A stretch of 64,000 bases of DNA from Dyadobacter crusticola DSM 16708 (GTDB lineage: Bacteria; Bacteroidota; Bacteroidia; Cytophagales; Spirosomataceae), in the NCBI RefSeq assembly GCF_000701505.1, contig NZ_JNJB01000013.1, positions 166,878-230,877 of the forward strand, read 5' to 3'. The translations under genes and the position numbers were made by a program. Below, one piece after another: positions 53,465-61,559 of this stretch (its first letter is position 1; each line of letters opens with the position of its first letter). Under the pieces are notes generated by a model. That model saw only the letters and a list, made by a program, of their open reading frames with translations. It made no database searches and was not told the DNA's origin.

Positions 53465-53865
53465 TTAAAACACTAGCCTCACCTTACTTACGGTTGTTAC
53501 CCTTACTGTTGCGCCACATAGGAAAACTATCCAAAACTGTCGTGCCCGCCGCTTAAATACCTGACTTAAAATAAAAATTAGGCTTTTGTTGTGATCCGGT
53601 GCTGTGTGTACCCCTTTCGAAATAGGATTGTCACGCTTGCTGCCCGAGTCCGAACTGCTACACCGGGAACAATTTTCTCAGTGAGGCTTAAACAGGAACT
53701 TTTGAGGAAATATTTTCCAGTCAGACCAAGATGTAAAACCTCGTCTTCACCGGCGACTGCATGGCTGATATTTTTAGAATATATCATCTATTCGATTATT
53801 CCACATACAAACCGATGTTTTTGTGTATTATAGTAAATGCAATTCGCGAAATCTTTGAAAAACAT
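53465..53865. other. Gene-poor spacer before the carbonic-anhydrase-like gene
   Basis: 401 bases. A minus-strand open frame (53787-53578) and short plus frames are present without family resemblance. Part of it (53620-53690, minus strand) looks vaguely like a decayed tRNA 5' half (GGTGTAGCAGTTCGG), but no cloverleaf forms. An in-frame extension of the next gene to 53761 exists; I reject it. Confidence 0.3.
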
Positions 53866-54687
53866 ATGCTACACTTTGCTAATAAATATCTCTTGCCATT
53901 TTTTTTACCATTGATAATCTTCGGGTTTTTGTCTTGCAATTCTGCTGATGAAAAAACGGCCGGGACGCCAGATAGTACTGCACTAGCCGCAGCCGACAGC
54001 ACGATCAGTTTAAGCGGTAAAGACTCCGCAAGACTGACCAGCGAAATGGTGTTTGACTCTGTATATCAGCACTCGCCCAAGGGTGTTTTTCAAGCCTTAA
54101 TGGCGGGGCATCGCCGCTTTTTCAAAGACTCCTCTTTTGTTTATAGTGCGAACAATAAAGTCCCCGACACCCTGGCCAGAGTAAAACCCATTCTGCTAGT
54201 GACAGACATTGATCTTGACCAATCAGTCGAAAAAATTTTTGATCTGCATCGCTCCATGTTTATGCAGTTATCAAGCCCAGCTTGTCTGGTTGATTCCAAA
54301 CAGATCGCGGTCATGGAATATGCGGTTAATTATAGTCGCACAAAGGTGATATTTGTACTTTCCAGCAGCAGCAGCCGCATGATAGGAGCAGCTGTGGACA
54401 ATGTTCAGACTGCCAATTTCGCAAGCATTGTTAATGAACTGTCGCCAGCCACGAAGACGGCGCCGGAGTTCGCGGATCGTTCTTCCGCTAACAAAGATTT
54501 TGTAAACAACATCGCGCAAAGCCAGGCGCGGCTTACGCTAGAAAAGATTCTTCAAAGCAGCCCGCAGATCAAAATGCTGGCAGACAGCGGCAAGGTTGCT
54601 CTGAAAAGCGCTTTTTACGACGCCAGCAAACGTTCGGTTACCATTCTGGAACGTGAAGCTCCCATCACTCCATCAGCTAAAAAATAG
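53866..54687 (+). CDS. Lipoprotein with degenerate beta-carbonic-anhydrase fold
   Basis: 273 residues from ATG 53866, giving a lipoprotein signal (LPLIIFGFLSC, Cys24). From residue 70 it follows the beta-carbonic anhydrase path: SPKGVFQALMAGHRRFFKDS, PILLVTDIDLDQSVEKIFDL, VMEYAVNYSRTKVIFVLSSSSSRMIGAAVD, then VALKSAFYDASKRSVTILE. All three zinc ligands are lost: Cys of CxDSR is Asp114, His and Cys of GHSxCG are Ser167 and Ser170, and the Arg of CxDSR is Asp118. It cannot be a zinc carbonic anhydrase of the known type. It starts an apparent operon, 5 bases before a Kef-type antiporter gene. Confidence 0.8.
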   Translation: MLHFANKYLLPFFLPLIIFGFLSCNSADEKTAGTPDSTALAAADSTISLSGKDSARLTSEMVFDSVYQHSPKGVFQALMAGHRRFFKDSSFVYSANNKVPDTLARVKPILLVTDIDLDQSVEKIFDLHRSMFMQLSSPACLVDSKQIAVMEYAVNYSRTKVIFVLSSSSSRMIGAAVDNVQTANFASIVNELSPATKTAPEFADRSSANKDFVNNIAQSQARLTLEKILQSSPQIKMLADSGKVALKSAFYDASKRSVTILEREAPITPSAKK

Positions 54688-54692
54688 ACCGT

Positions 54693-56861
54693 ATGGCCAT
54701 ATTATTAAATGCAGAAAGCATGTTTGAGCTTCCGCTCAGCAATCCGGTACTCATATTTTCTCTGGTGCTTTTCATCATATTGTTCGTTCCGCTGCTGCTC
54801 AATAAAATCAAGGTCCCTTATGTGATTGGACTCATCCTGGCTGGCGTGGCTGTCGGCGAACATGGCGCAAACCTGCTCCGGCGTGACAGCAGCATTGTCC
54901 TGTTTGGAACAGTAGGATTGATCTACATCATGTTTCTGGCCGCACTGGAAATTGACATGAAAGAGTTCAAGAAGAACAGCTCGAAAAGCCTGATTTTTGG
55001 AGTCTTTACCTTTGCAGTTCCAATGGTCATCGCGGCCCCCGCTGCCCATTTCCTGCTTGGGTTTAGCTGGATTTCCAGTATCCTGTTTGCCAGTATGCTG
55101 GCTTCACACACGCTGATCTCCTACCCGGTCGCGGCACGTTTTAATGTTCACAAGACAAAAGCGGCCATTATCGCAGTCGGCGGGACGATTATTACAGATA
55201 TTCTTTCGTTGCTCGTGTTGGCTGTTATTGCCAAAATGAGCCAGGGCGAGATCAACCAGGCTTTTTGGATACAGCTTATCGTGTCGGTCATTGTGTTCGC
55301 ATTGATCGTCTGGTTTGTGTTTCCAATTATAGCGCGCTGGTTTTTCAAGCATTTCGATGATAGCATTGCGCAGTACACATTTGTGCTGGCAATGGTATTT
55401 CTGGGTTCATTTTTGGCGGAGCTTGCCGGCATTGAACCCATTATCGGCGCATTCCTTTCCGGACTGGCACTGAACAGACTCATCCCGCATCATTCCCCTT
55501 TGATGAACCGGATTGATTTCGTCGGCAATGCGCTTTTCATTCCGTTCTTTTTAATAGGTGTCGGCATGCTGGTCGATATCCAGGTGCTTTTCAAGAGTAC
55601 TGAATCGTTGAAAGTGGCCGGTATCATGACCGTTGTTGCTTTGGGATCAAAATGGCTGGCGGCGTTATTAACTCAGAAATCATTCAAAATGAATGGCGAC
55701 GAGCGTACATTGATCTTCGGATTAAGCGCCGCGCGTGCTGCGGCTACCCTGGCGACAGTTTTGGTCGGCTACAACATTATTATCGGGCAAAATGAACTGG
55801 GTGAACCGATTCGTTTACTGAATGAAGATGTGCTCAATGGCTGTTTGATCATGATCCTCATTACCTGTACAATCGCCTCTATCGAAACCAGTCGCGCAGC
55901 TGTCAGGTTAGCCCGCAAACTCAATGAAGGCGCAAGCCAGGCGGCGGGACAAGACGCCCGGAATATCCTCATTGCGGCTTCCAAGGAAGATACGATAGAT
56001 CCGATGATTGAGCTGGCATTGCTAATGCAGCCCAGAAAACAGGAACAGAATATTTTTGTGCTGTCAGTTATCAGTTCAGAAACCGCAGACCGCGAGTCGG
56101 AGGAACGCAGACTTAGAAAATACCAGGACAAAATGGTTACCACAGCAGCTGCGACGGATGTAATCATATCTCCGCTGATCCGCTACGATGTCAGCTACGT
56201 TTCCGGCATTCAGCACACATTGGAAGAAAAAAGGATTCATGAAGTGATTATAGGCCAGCAGAAAGGCGAGAAAAACCCTGGTTCGGTAACCGGCTTAAAA
56301 TCACAGAAATTATTAGCCAGATGCCCACAGATTGTGTACCTGATCCATGGCATGCAACCTCTCAACACCATCGGGAAAATCACAGTAGTATGTTCTGAGC
56401 GGGTGGAAATGGAAGCGTCGTTCCCCCTGCTGATAGAACGGATATCGACCATTGGAAAACAGCTGAATTGTGATGTCCATTATCACAGCACAGAAAGTAC
56501 ACTTGCATCAATCCAGGCTTATAACCAGGCCAACAAGGGGCCGGGCGCACAGTTTACAGTTTTCGACAATTGGAGTGATTTCCTGATCCTGTCCCGGGAA
56601 GTTCGGACAGAGGATCTGTTTGTCGTCATCGGCGCGCGGCCAGGCAATATAAGTTATCATGATGCTCTGGCAGAAGTTCCCCGCCATCTCGCCAGATATT
56701 TCAGTGACTACAACTATCTGTTGATGTATCCGGATCTTCAAGCAGATTTTCTACAAACAGGTCAGACTGAACGTACCGGGGAAATTCTTCAAAAAGGCAT
56801 TAACCAAATTAGTAAAACAGGAGATAAACTGATCCGTAATATTTTGAAACCGGGTAATTGA
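54693..56861 (+). CDS. Kef-type cation:proton antiporter with C-terminal Usp-like domain
   Basis: 722 residues. About 12 membrane helices in the first 420 residues, with CPA2 landmarks VPYVIGLILAGVAVGEHG, FGTVGLIYIMFLAALEID, HTLISYPVAARFNV, and AGIEPIIGAFLSGLALNRLIP. After the membrane part a soluble region (about 420-700) has two alpha/beta halves resembling universal stress protein folds rather than the RCK domain of KefB. It exchanges K+ or Na+ for protons. Coupled to the carbonic-anhydrase-like lipoprotein gene by a 5-base gap. Confidence 0.9.
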   Translation: MAILLNAESMFELPLSNPVLIFSLVLFIILFVPLLLNKIKVPYVIGLILAGVAVGEHGANLLRRDSSIVLFGTVGLIYIMFLAALEIDMKEFKKNSSKSLIFGVFTFAVPMVIAAPAAHFLLGFSWISSILFASMLASHTLISYPVAARFNVHKTKAAIIAVGGTIITDILSLLVLAVIAKMSQGEINQAFWIQLIVSVIVFALIVWFVFPIIARWFFKHFDDSIAQYTFVLAMVFLGSFLAELAGIEPIIGAFLSGLALNRLIPHHSPLMNRIDFVGNALFIPFFLIGVGMLVDIQVLFKSTESLKVAGIMTVVALGSKWLAALLTQKSFKMNGDERTLIFGLSAARAAATLATVLVGYNIIIGQNELGEPIRLLNEDVLNGCLIMILITCTIASIETSRAAVRLARKLNEGASQAAGQDARNILIAASKEDTIDPMIELALLMQPRKQEQNIFVLSVISSETADRESEERRLRKYQDKMVTTAAATDVIISPLIRYDVSYVSGIQHTLEEKRIHEVIIGQQKGEKNPGSVTGLKSQKLLARCPQIVYLIHGMQPLNTIGKITVVCSERVEMEASFPLLIERISTIGKQLNCDVHYHSTESTLASIQAYNQANKGPGAQFTVFDNWSDFLILSREVRTEDLFVVIGARPGNISYHDALAEVPRHLARYFSDYNYLLMYPDLQADFLQTGQTERTGEILQKGINQISKTGDKLIRNILKPGN

Positions 56862-56952
56862 GCCGGGTAGCTATTTTGATAATGGAGGAAATAGCAGCAC
56901 ATATCTTATTAGGGTAATATTGAAGTAACACGAGAAAGCCATCTTTGCCGGC

Positions 56953-58137
56953 ATGAAAATACCCGGCTTCATTCTGCTCGCATTCCTCACATGGGTACTC
57001 TGGCTGTTCGTTTCGCAGTACCTTTTTTGCGCCCGTTTTCAATTCGATGATCCTGTGCCGTTTGAAGGTTCAACCATTTTCAACCCCTACGACTCAGCCG
57101 CTGCATCTCAATGGGTGAAGTGTAATTTCCATGCGCATTCGCGTGCCTGGGAGGGTTTTACCAATGGACATGGAAGTGCAGAAGACATTCACGAGGCGTA
57201 TAAAGCCCTGAACTATGGTGTGCATTGTGTTTCAAATTACCATTACATCGACACAACCCATTCATCCAATCCCGACTACATTCCCGCCTATGAGCATGGA
57301 TACAATATCAACAAAACACATCAGCTTGTCCTCGGCTCGGATAAGGTGCTCTGGCTTGATTACCTTTTCCCGCAGTCGGTCCATAACAAACAGCATGTAC
57401 TCAAACACCTCAGCGAATCGGGAGAGCTTGTGATTCTGAACCACCCTGCTTTAAAAAATGGCTATACAAAAGAAGACCTGGCGCAGCTGACCGGATACAA
57501 TTGTATGGAAGTGCTTAGTCCGTCGGTGGTTTCTACCAAACAATGGGATGCAGCCCTTTCGGCGGGAAAAGCAGTGTTTGTAGTTGGCAATGATGACACC
57601 CATAATGTGCTGACGAAAAATCGTGTGGGCCGCATGTGTACATTCGTTAATGTTGCTGTCAATTCAGCAAAAGAGGTTTTAACTGCATTAAGAACGGGAC
57701 GAAGCTACGGTGTTGAGATCGGCCCCGGACAGCTGATTAATTCCTTACCATTCTTGCAAAGCGTCAATGTAAAGGGTGATTCTATATTGATAAGAATGAG
57801 CCAGGCTGCAAACCGCGTGACATTGTTTGGTCAGAACGGGAAGGTACTGACATCAACTAACGATACCGACCAGATTGTTTACCGGCTCTCTCCTTCCGAT
57901 CATTACGCCCGCGCCACCTTTGAATTTGAGAACGGTACAACTGTTTATCTGAACCCGGTATTTTTTATTCCAAAAACGGGGTACCGTGCACCTGTCTCAC
58001 ATGAAAATGTAGGAGAAACCATTTTCTACCGGGCACTTGGTGTCGCCGTGCTTTCTCTTTGGGCATTGGTTTTATTCGTACAGATTTCCGGTAAGAAGAG
58101 TCAGCAGTTTGGACGCAGGCGCTTGTCGCTCAGGTGA
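56953..58137 (+). CDS. PHP-domain phosphoesterase-like membrane-anchored protein
   Basis: 394 residues. N-terminal anchor (FILLAFLTWVLWLFVSQY) and C-terminal membrane helix (LGVAVLSLWALVLFVQI) frame an extracytoplasmic PHP domain. PHP metal motifs: KCNFHAHSRAWEG, VSNYHYID, VILNHPAL, and VGNDDTHN. PHP proteins are metal-dependent phosphoesterases. The next gene, 31 bases on, is a GT39-ThuA fusion, so a role in surface glycan or lipid modification is plausible. Substrate unknown. Confidence 0.8.
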   Translation: MKIPGFILLAFLTWVLWLFVSQYLFCARFQFDDPVPFEGSTIFNPYDSAAASQWVKCNFHAHSRAWEGFTNGHGSAEDIHEAYKALNYGVHCVSNYHYIDTTHSSNPDYIPAYEHGYNINKTHQLVLGSDKVLWLDYLFPQSVHNKQHVLKHLSESGELVILNHPALKNGYTKEDLAQLTGYNCMEVLSPSVVSTKQWDAALSAGKAVFVVGNDDTHNVLTKNRVGRMCTFVNVAVNSAKEVLTALRTGRSYGVEIGPGQLINSLPFLQSVNVKGDSILIRMSQAANRVTLFGQNGKVLTSTNDTDQIVYRLSPSDHYARATFEFENGTTVYLNPVFFIPKTGYRAPVSHENVGETIFYRALGVAVLSLWALVLFVQISGKKSQQFGRRRLSLR

Positions 58138-58168
58138 AATAAGGATGAGTCAGTAAACGAGATTGCTT

Positions 58169-60424
58169 ATGCTGCTCCCACACAACAAGAAGTCCGCAGT
58201 ATTCTGGATAGTCGTGATTTCGACATTGATACGCAGTGTCGTTGCCTGGTGCACAAATCTGGGGAATGATGAGGTGTATTATTTCACCTACGCCGTCCAG
58301 CCGGATCTGAACCATTTCGATCACCCGCCTCTGGTCGGTATTTTCATCCGGGTCTTTACGGCTAATCTCCACTTCTACAACGAATTCCTGATGCGCCTGC
58401 CCGCTATTCTCGGCGCGGCAATCAATACCTGGCTCATTGCCAGATGCGGCAAAATGATCCGAAATGTGCAGGCCGGGGTTATTGCGGCGCTTCTTTATAA
58501 TACCTCCATTTATACCAGCATTATCTCCGGCGTCTTTATCCTACCCGATTCTGTTCAGATTGTTTCCTGGCTTGCGGCTCTTTTTTGTATGCTTCAAAGT
58601 ATCCGCAGCCAATCCGCTCAAAAGCAAAACAGGTATCTGGTATGGATTGGCATTTGGATCGGGCTTGCTGTGATGAGCAAGGTTCACGGCGTTTTTCTTT
58701 GGGCAGGCTTTCTGGCGTTTATAGTTTTCAACAAGCCAACCTGGCTCAAAAAACCATCCTTGTATTTGTCGCTGATCATTACAGCAGTCCTGATTTCTCC
58801 CATTCTGATCTGGAATATCAACAACGATTTTATCACCTGGCATTTTCACAGCGAACGGGTCCAGCCCAACGGAATGGGAGTGAATGCGAAGTCCTTTCTG
58901 AGAACCACTATCGGACAAATGCTGTACTGCAATCCTTTTCAGTTCAGCATTTACGTGCTGTTGTTGTATGCCATTGTCAAAAGGCGCCTGTATGTCCAGC
59001 GCATGGATGTGCAGCTGCTGCTTTGGTGCAGCTTGCCGCTCATCGTTTGTACCACTGCAAGCTCCCTTTTCCGCGATACACTCCCGCATTGGAGCGGACC
59101 TGGATACATTGGTTTAATGCTCCTGTCAGCCGCATTTGTGGATCAAAGCTTCGCTTCTGCCAGAAGCAAGATTCCGCAACGGCTGGTGACGACCTCCGCA
59201 GGGCTGATCCTGCTGGTTGTATTGGCAGGTCTTCCCATAATCCATTATTATCCCGGAACCTTTGGCAAAAAGTCGGCGCTGCAAGTCGGAAGTGACGATC
59301 CCACGCTGGACCTTTATGGCTGGGACCAGCTCCTGCCCGCATTCAAGAAAATCAGGGACCAGGATATGCAGCAAAATAGCATGTCTGCCGATGCGCCGCT
59401 GGTAGTTAACCGTTGGTTTCCGGGCGGACATTTATACTATTATCTGGCTTATCCATTGCGAATGAACCTGGTAGGTCTGGGCGAGCTGAATGATTTGCAC
59501 AAATTCAAATGGCTCAACGAAAAGTATGACCGCATCCTGCCGGGCACCCATGCTTACTTCGTTTCTCCATCCAACAACTTTACTGATCCTGCGAAAATTT
59601 ATTCCGGACAGTTTCAATCCATCGAAAAAGCGGCAACAATCGTTCAAAAAAGAAATAATCAGGTGGCCAGAAAATGGTATGTATACAGGCTGAAAAATGC
59701 GATTGCCGGCCGTGATATTCCTGCACCGCCGACTGTGGATAAAGCCAATAGCATACTCATTTTCAGCAAAACTGCCGGATTTCGTCATAGCTCCATTGAA
59801 GCCGGAATTACTGCAATCAAAGCCGAATGCGCGCGACGGGACTGGGATGTGCACGCCACTGAAAACGCCGCGCTGATCAACTCAACATACCTGCCCCATT
59901 TTAAGGTGGTTGTATTCCTTTCCACAACGGGAGAAATCCTGACTACCACCCAAAAACAAGCTTTTGAAATGTACATGAAAAACGGCGGCGGATATGCGGG
60001 CATTCACTCGGCTTCCGATACCGAGCATCACTGGGACTGGTATGGGCAAATGCTGGGGACGAGATTTCGGGATCATACGTTTTTCCCCGTCCATACCCCG
60101 CACGCAGAGCTTATCACCGAAGCGCCAGACCATCCTTCCACCAGCGGACTTCCTGCCCGCTGGCAAAAGGAAGATGAATGGTACAATTTCGAAGAAAACG
60201 TCCGGGGCAAAGCAGGGTTCCAGGTGCTGCTAAGTCTCAATGAAAGTTCATACCCGTCGATCTGGCGTAAAATGGACGGTGACCACCCTATTTCCTGGAC
60301 GCACGCGGCCGGGAAGGGAAGAATGTTCTATACCGCACTGGGCCATCATGCCAGCACCTTCACGGATCCTGACGCAATGCGTCACATCATCGGCGGTATC
60401 CAATGGGCAGGGAAGCTGGATTAG
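58169..60424 (+). CDS. GT39-like membrane glycosyltransferase fused to a ThuA domain
   Basis: 751 residues from ATG 58169; a TTG six bases upstream is in frame but less likely. Residues 1 to about 370 form a PMT/ArnT-like membrane domain: early acidic motif NDEVYYFTYAVQPDLNHFDHPPLVG with the catalytic-type Asp, and about ten helices. A soluble segment follows. From about residue 527 a ThuA domain begins: ILIFSKTAGFRHSSIEAG, NGGGYAGIHSASDTEHHWDWY, HPISWTHAAGKGRMFYTALGHH. GT39-type enzymes move sugars from polyprenyl-phosphate donors. ThuA-like domains occur in sugar-active proteins. This fusion is unusual. Confidence 0.86.
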   Translation: MLLPHNKKSAVFWIVVISTLIRSVVAWCTNLGNDEVYYFTYAVQPDLNHFDHPPLVGIFIRVFTANLHFYNEFLMRLPAILGAAINTWLIARCGKMIRNVQAGVIAALLYNTSIYTSIISGVFILPDSVQIVSWLAALFCMLQSIRSQSAQKQNRYLVWIGIWIGLAVMSKVHGVFLWAGFLAFIVFNKPTWLKKPSLYLSLIITAVLISPILIWNINNDFITWHFHSERVQPNGMGVNAKSFLRTTIGQMLYCNPFQFSIYVLLLYAIVKRRLYVQRMDVQLLLWCSLPLIVCTTASSLFRDTLPHWSGPGYIGLMLLSAAFVDQSFASARSKIPQRLVTTSAGLILLVVLAGLPIIHYYPGTFGKKSALQVGSDDPTLDLYGWDQLLPAFKKIRDQDMQQNSMSADAPLVVNRWFPGGHLYYYLAYPLRMNLVGLGELNDLHKFKWLNEKYDRILPGTHAYFVSPSNNFTDPAKIYSGQFQSIEKAATIVQKRNNQVARKWYVYRLKNAIAGRDIPAPPTVDKANSILIFSKTAGFRHSSIEAGITAIKAECARRDWDVHATENAALINSTYLPHFKVVVFLSTTGEILTTTQKQAFEMYMKNGGGYAGIHSASDTEHHWDWYGQMLGTRFRDHTFFPVHTPHAELITEAPDHPSTSGLPARWQKEDEWYNFEENVRGKAGFQVLLSLNESSYPSIWRKMDGDHPISWTHAAGKGRMFYTALGHHASTFTDPDAMRHIIGGIQWAGKLD

Positions 60425-60439
60425 TTAGTGATTTGTTCA
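60345..60439 (+). repeat. Source copy of a duplicated segment: end of the ThuA domain
   Basis: The last about 80 bases of the GT39-ThuA gene plus 15 bases after its stop match 61032-61127 with about six differences. The second copy has no promoter or full frame. Confidence 0.85.
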
Positions 60440-60586
60440 GGTTAGCTCCGGCAGATTGCCCGTCCGGGAAATGCAGTGCGTGGGACTGCATCATCGGGAG
60501 GAGCTCACTAAGTACAGTTTTTACCACGCTACAATATATGTAAAATAATTACTACAAACATGTAATTACATCTCAATGCTTTTTTC

Positions 60587-60617
60587 TTGAACTCCATAGA
60601 AACTATTTCTAGTTTTG
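60587..60617 (+). promoter_or_regulatory. Orphan promoter of a candidate small RNA
   Basis: TTG (60587-60589), a 20-base spacer and TAGTTTTG (60610-60617) match the Bacteroidota consensus. No substantial gene follows before the terminator at 60752. Confidence 0.55.
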
Positions 60618-60623
60618 CCCCAG

Positions 60624-60784
60624 TAACTGAACTGCACACACTGATCTTTGAAGGATACTCCCACATCTCAGAGGCGATGATTTCGATCAGATCGATCTCG
60701 ACCGCACTATCAGCACACACGGAGTAGCCGTTACCAGGTAACGTTTACCACTCCGGGCTGGAAATCCAGCCCGGACTATTTTTT
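60624..60784 (+). ncRNA. Candidate small RNA (about 160 bases)
   Basis: Defined by the promoter at 60587-60617 and the terminator at 60752-60784. Inside, a perfect palindrome CGTTACC-A-GGTAACG (60729-60743) sits in a larger hairpin closed by GGAGT/ACTCC (60721-60725 / 60750-60754), with GATCGATC nearby. A 16-codon frame (start ATG 60677, MISIRSISTAL) is possible but unremarkable. No known RNA family recognised. Confidence 0.45.
60752..60784 (+). terminator. Intrinsic terminator of the candidate small RNA
   Basis: Perfect ten-base stem of TCCGGGCTGG and its complement (60752-60775), AAAT-like loop, then ACTATTTTTT. Confidence 0.8.
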
Positions 60785-60809
60785 ATTTGAATCACACACC
60801 GGACAAAAA

Positions 60810-60908
60810 ATGACCCATGACGATCCCTCTCGTTTTGGCAGGAGAGACTGGACATATACCTTGATATTCATCGTTCTTCTCATGCTTGTGTACCTGTCCA
60901 GGACATAG
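60810..60908 (+). CDS. Possible 32-residue single-span membrane peptide
   Basis: ATG 60810 to TAG 60906-60908. Charged N-terminus (MTHDDPSRFGRRDW) followed by one hydrophobic segment YTLIFIVLLMLVYL. It is preceded by AAAAAA, with no Shine-Dalgarno, as usual here. Such small membrane proteins are real in other species, but nothing here proves expression. It lies just after the terminator at 60784, so it would need its own promoter. Confidence 0.3.
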   Translation: MTHDDPSRFGRRDWTYTLIFIVLLMLVYLSRT

Positions 60909-61031
60909 CTATCGCCAGGCATTTATCTTTTAGTACCTCGCATCTATATTTGTATTTCCGGGGCGCATCTGAACCCCGCAGTTTCACTCGACCTTTAGGC
61001 AGAAGGCCGCTTTGATGGTGGAAAGTTGGCA

Positions 61032-61127
61032 ATCATGCCAGCACCTTCACGAATCCCAACGCAATGCGTCACATCATCAGCGGTATCCAATGGGCAGGAA
61101 AGCTGGATTAGGTTAGTGATTTGTTCA
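61032..61127 (+). pseudogene. Duplicated 3' fragment of the GT39-ThuA gene
   Basis: Matches 60345-60439 across the last 26 codons, the stop and 15 following bases, with about six substitutions and a two-base insertion after the stop. It reads NASTFTNPNAMRHIISGIQWAGKLD in the ThuA frame. It cannot be a gene by itself. Confidence 0.8.
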
Positions 61128-61514
61128 ACTTCTATTCAAACTTGTTCCTTAATTCTTTCACAAGCTTCTTCACAGCGGCTGACTGGGGATTGAAGCCATT
61201 CATCCGTTCGGACTTCTTGACTTACACAATTTTTGCTGATCACTTCTCAGGAACGACGCACTTAAAGCAACCTTCTTTACCACATTGAACCTCAGTTCCG
61301 TACCACCGGGAACTTTGGTATTCAACTGCAAAGTAAAGTGTGCGTCTTTTTTTTGGAGACGCTATTTTCCCGTAACCCCACTCCTACAAGGCGGCTGCCG
61401 GATCTTTCTTACTAAATAAGACTTACCCAAGAAACCTTGTACTTAATTGTTGCCTGGATCTCAATTTTGAGTCACATTTCTCGCTTTCATAACATTCCCT
61501 TGTAGTACGCTTTC

Positions 61515-61522
61515 TATATTTG
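61515..61522 (+). promoter_or_regulatory. -7 element of the sensor gene
   Basis: TATATTTG matches TAnnTTTG, 38 bases before the GTG start codon. No TTG at the proper distance upstream. Confidence 0.35.
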
Positions 61523-61559
61523 GTCTCAGGAATTCTTTACAAATGAAATTGTAGTTAAA

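Larger units (their letters stand above)
60909..61559. other. Gene-poor spacer with a duplicated gene tail
   Basis: Contains the second copy of the ThuA-gene tail at 61032-61127 and otherwise no coding frame I can support. A minus-strand open stretch of about 50 codons near 61350-61200 has protein-like composition (FTLQLNTKVPGG, LRFNVVKKVALSASFL) but no start and a nearby stop. TATATTTG at 61515-61522 is the likely -7 element of the last gene. Confidence 0.5.

Noticed and set aside
53578..53787. Minus-strand frame with tRNA-like wording (GGTGTAGCAGTTCGG)
   Set aside because: No acceptor stem or cloverleaf can be drawn, and the frame has no protein family resemblance.
53761..53865. N-terminal extension of the carbonic-anhydrase-like protein
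   Set aside because: ATG 53866 gives a proper lipoprotein signal. The extension would bury the lipobox more than 50 residues in.
60529..60720. 63-codon minus-strand frame and a plus-strand TTG-started frame 60587-60727
   Set aside because: The TTG fits a -33 promoter element better than a start codon. Both frames lack features and lie in the candidate small RNA.
61200..61366. Minus-strand open stretch with protein-like composition
   Set aside because: No start codon, short, with a stop close on the 5' side. No family recognised; at most an old remnant.
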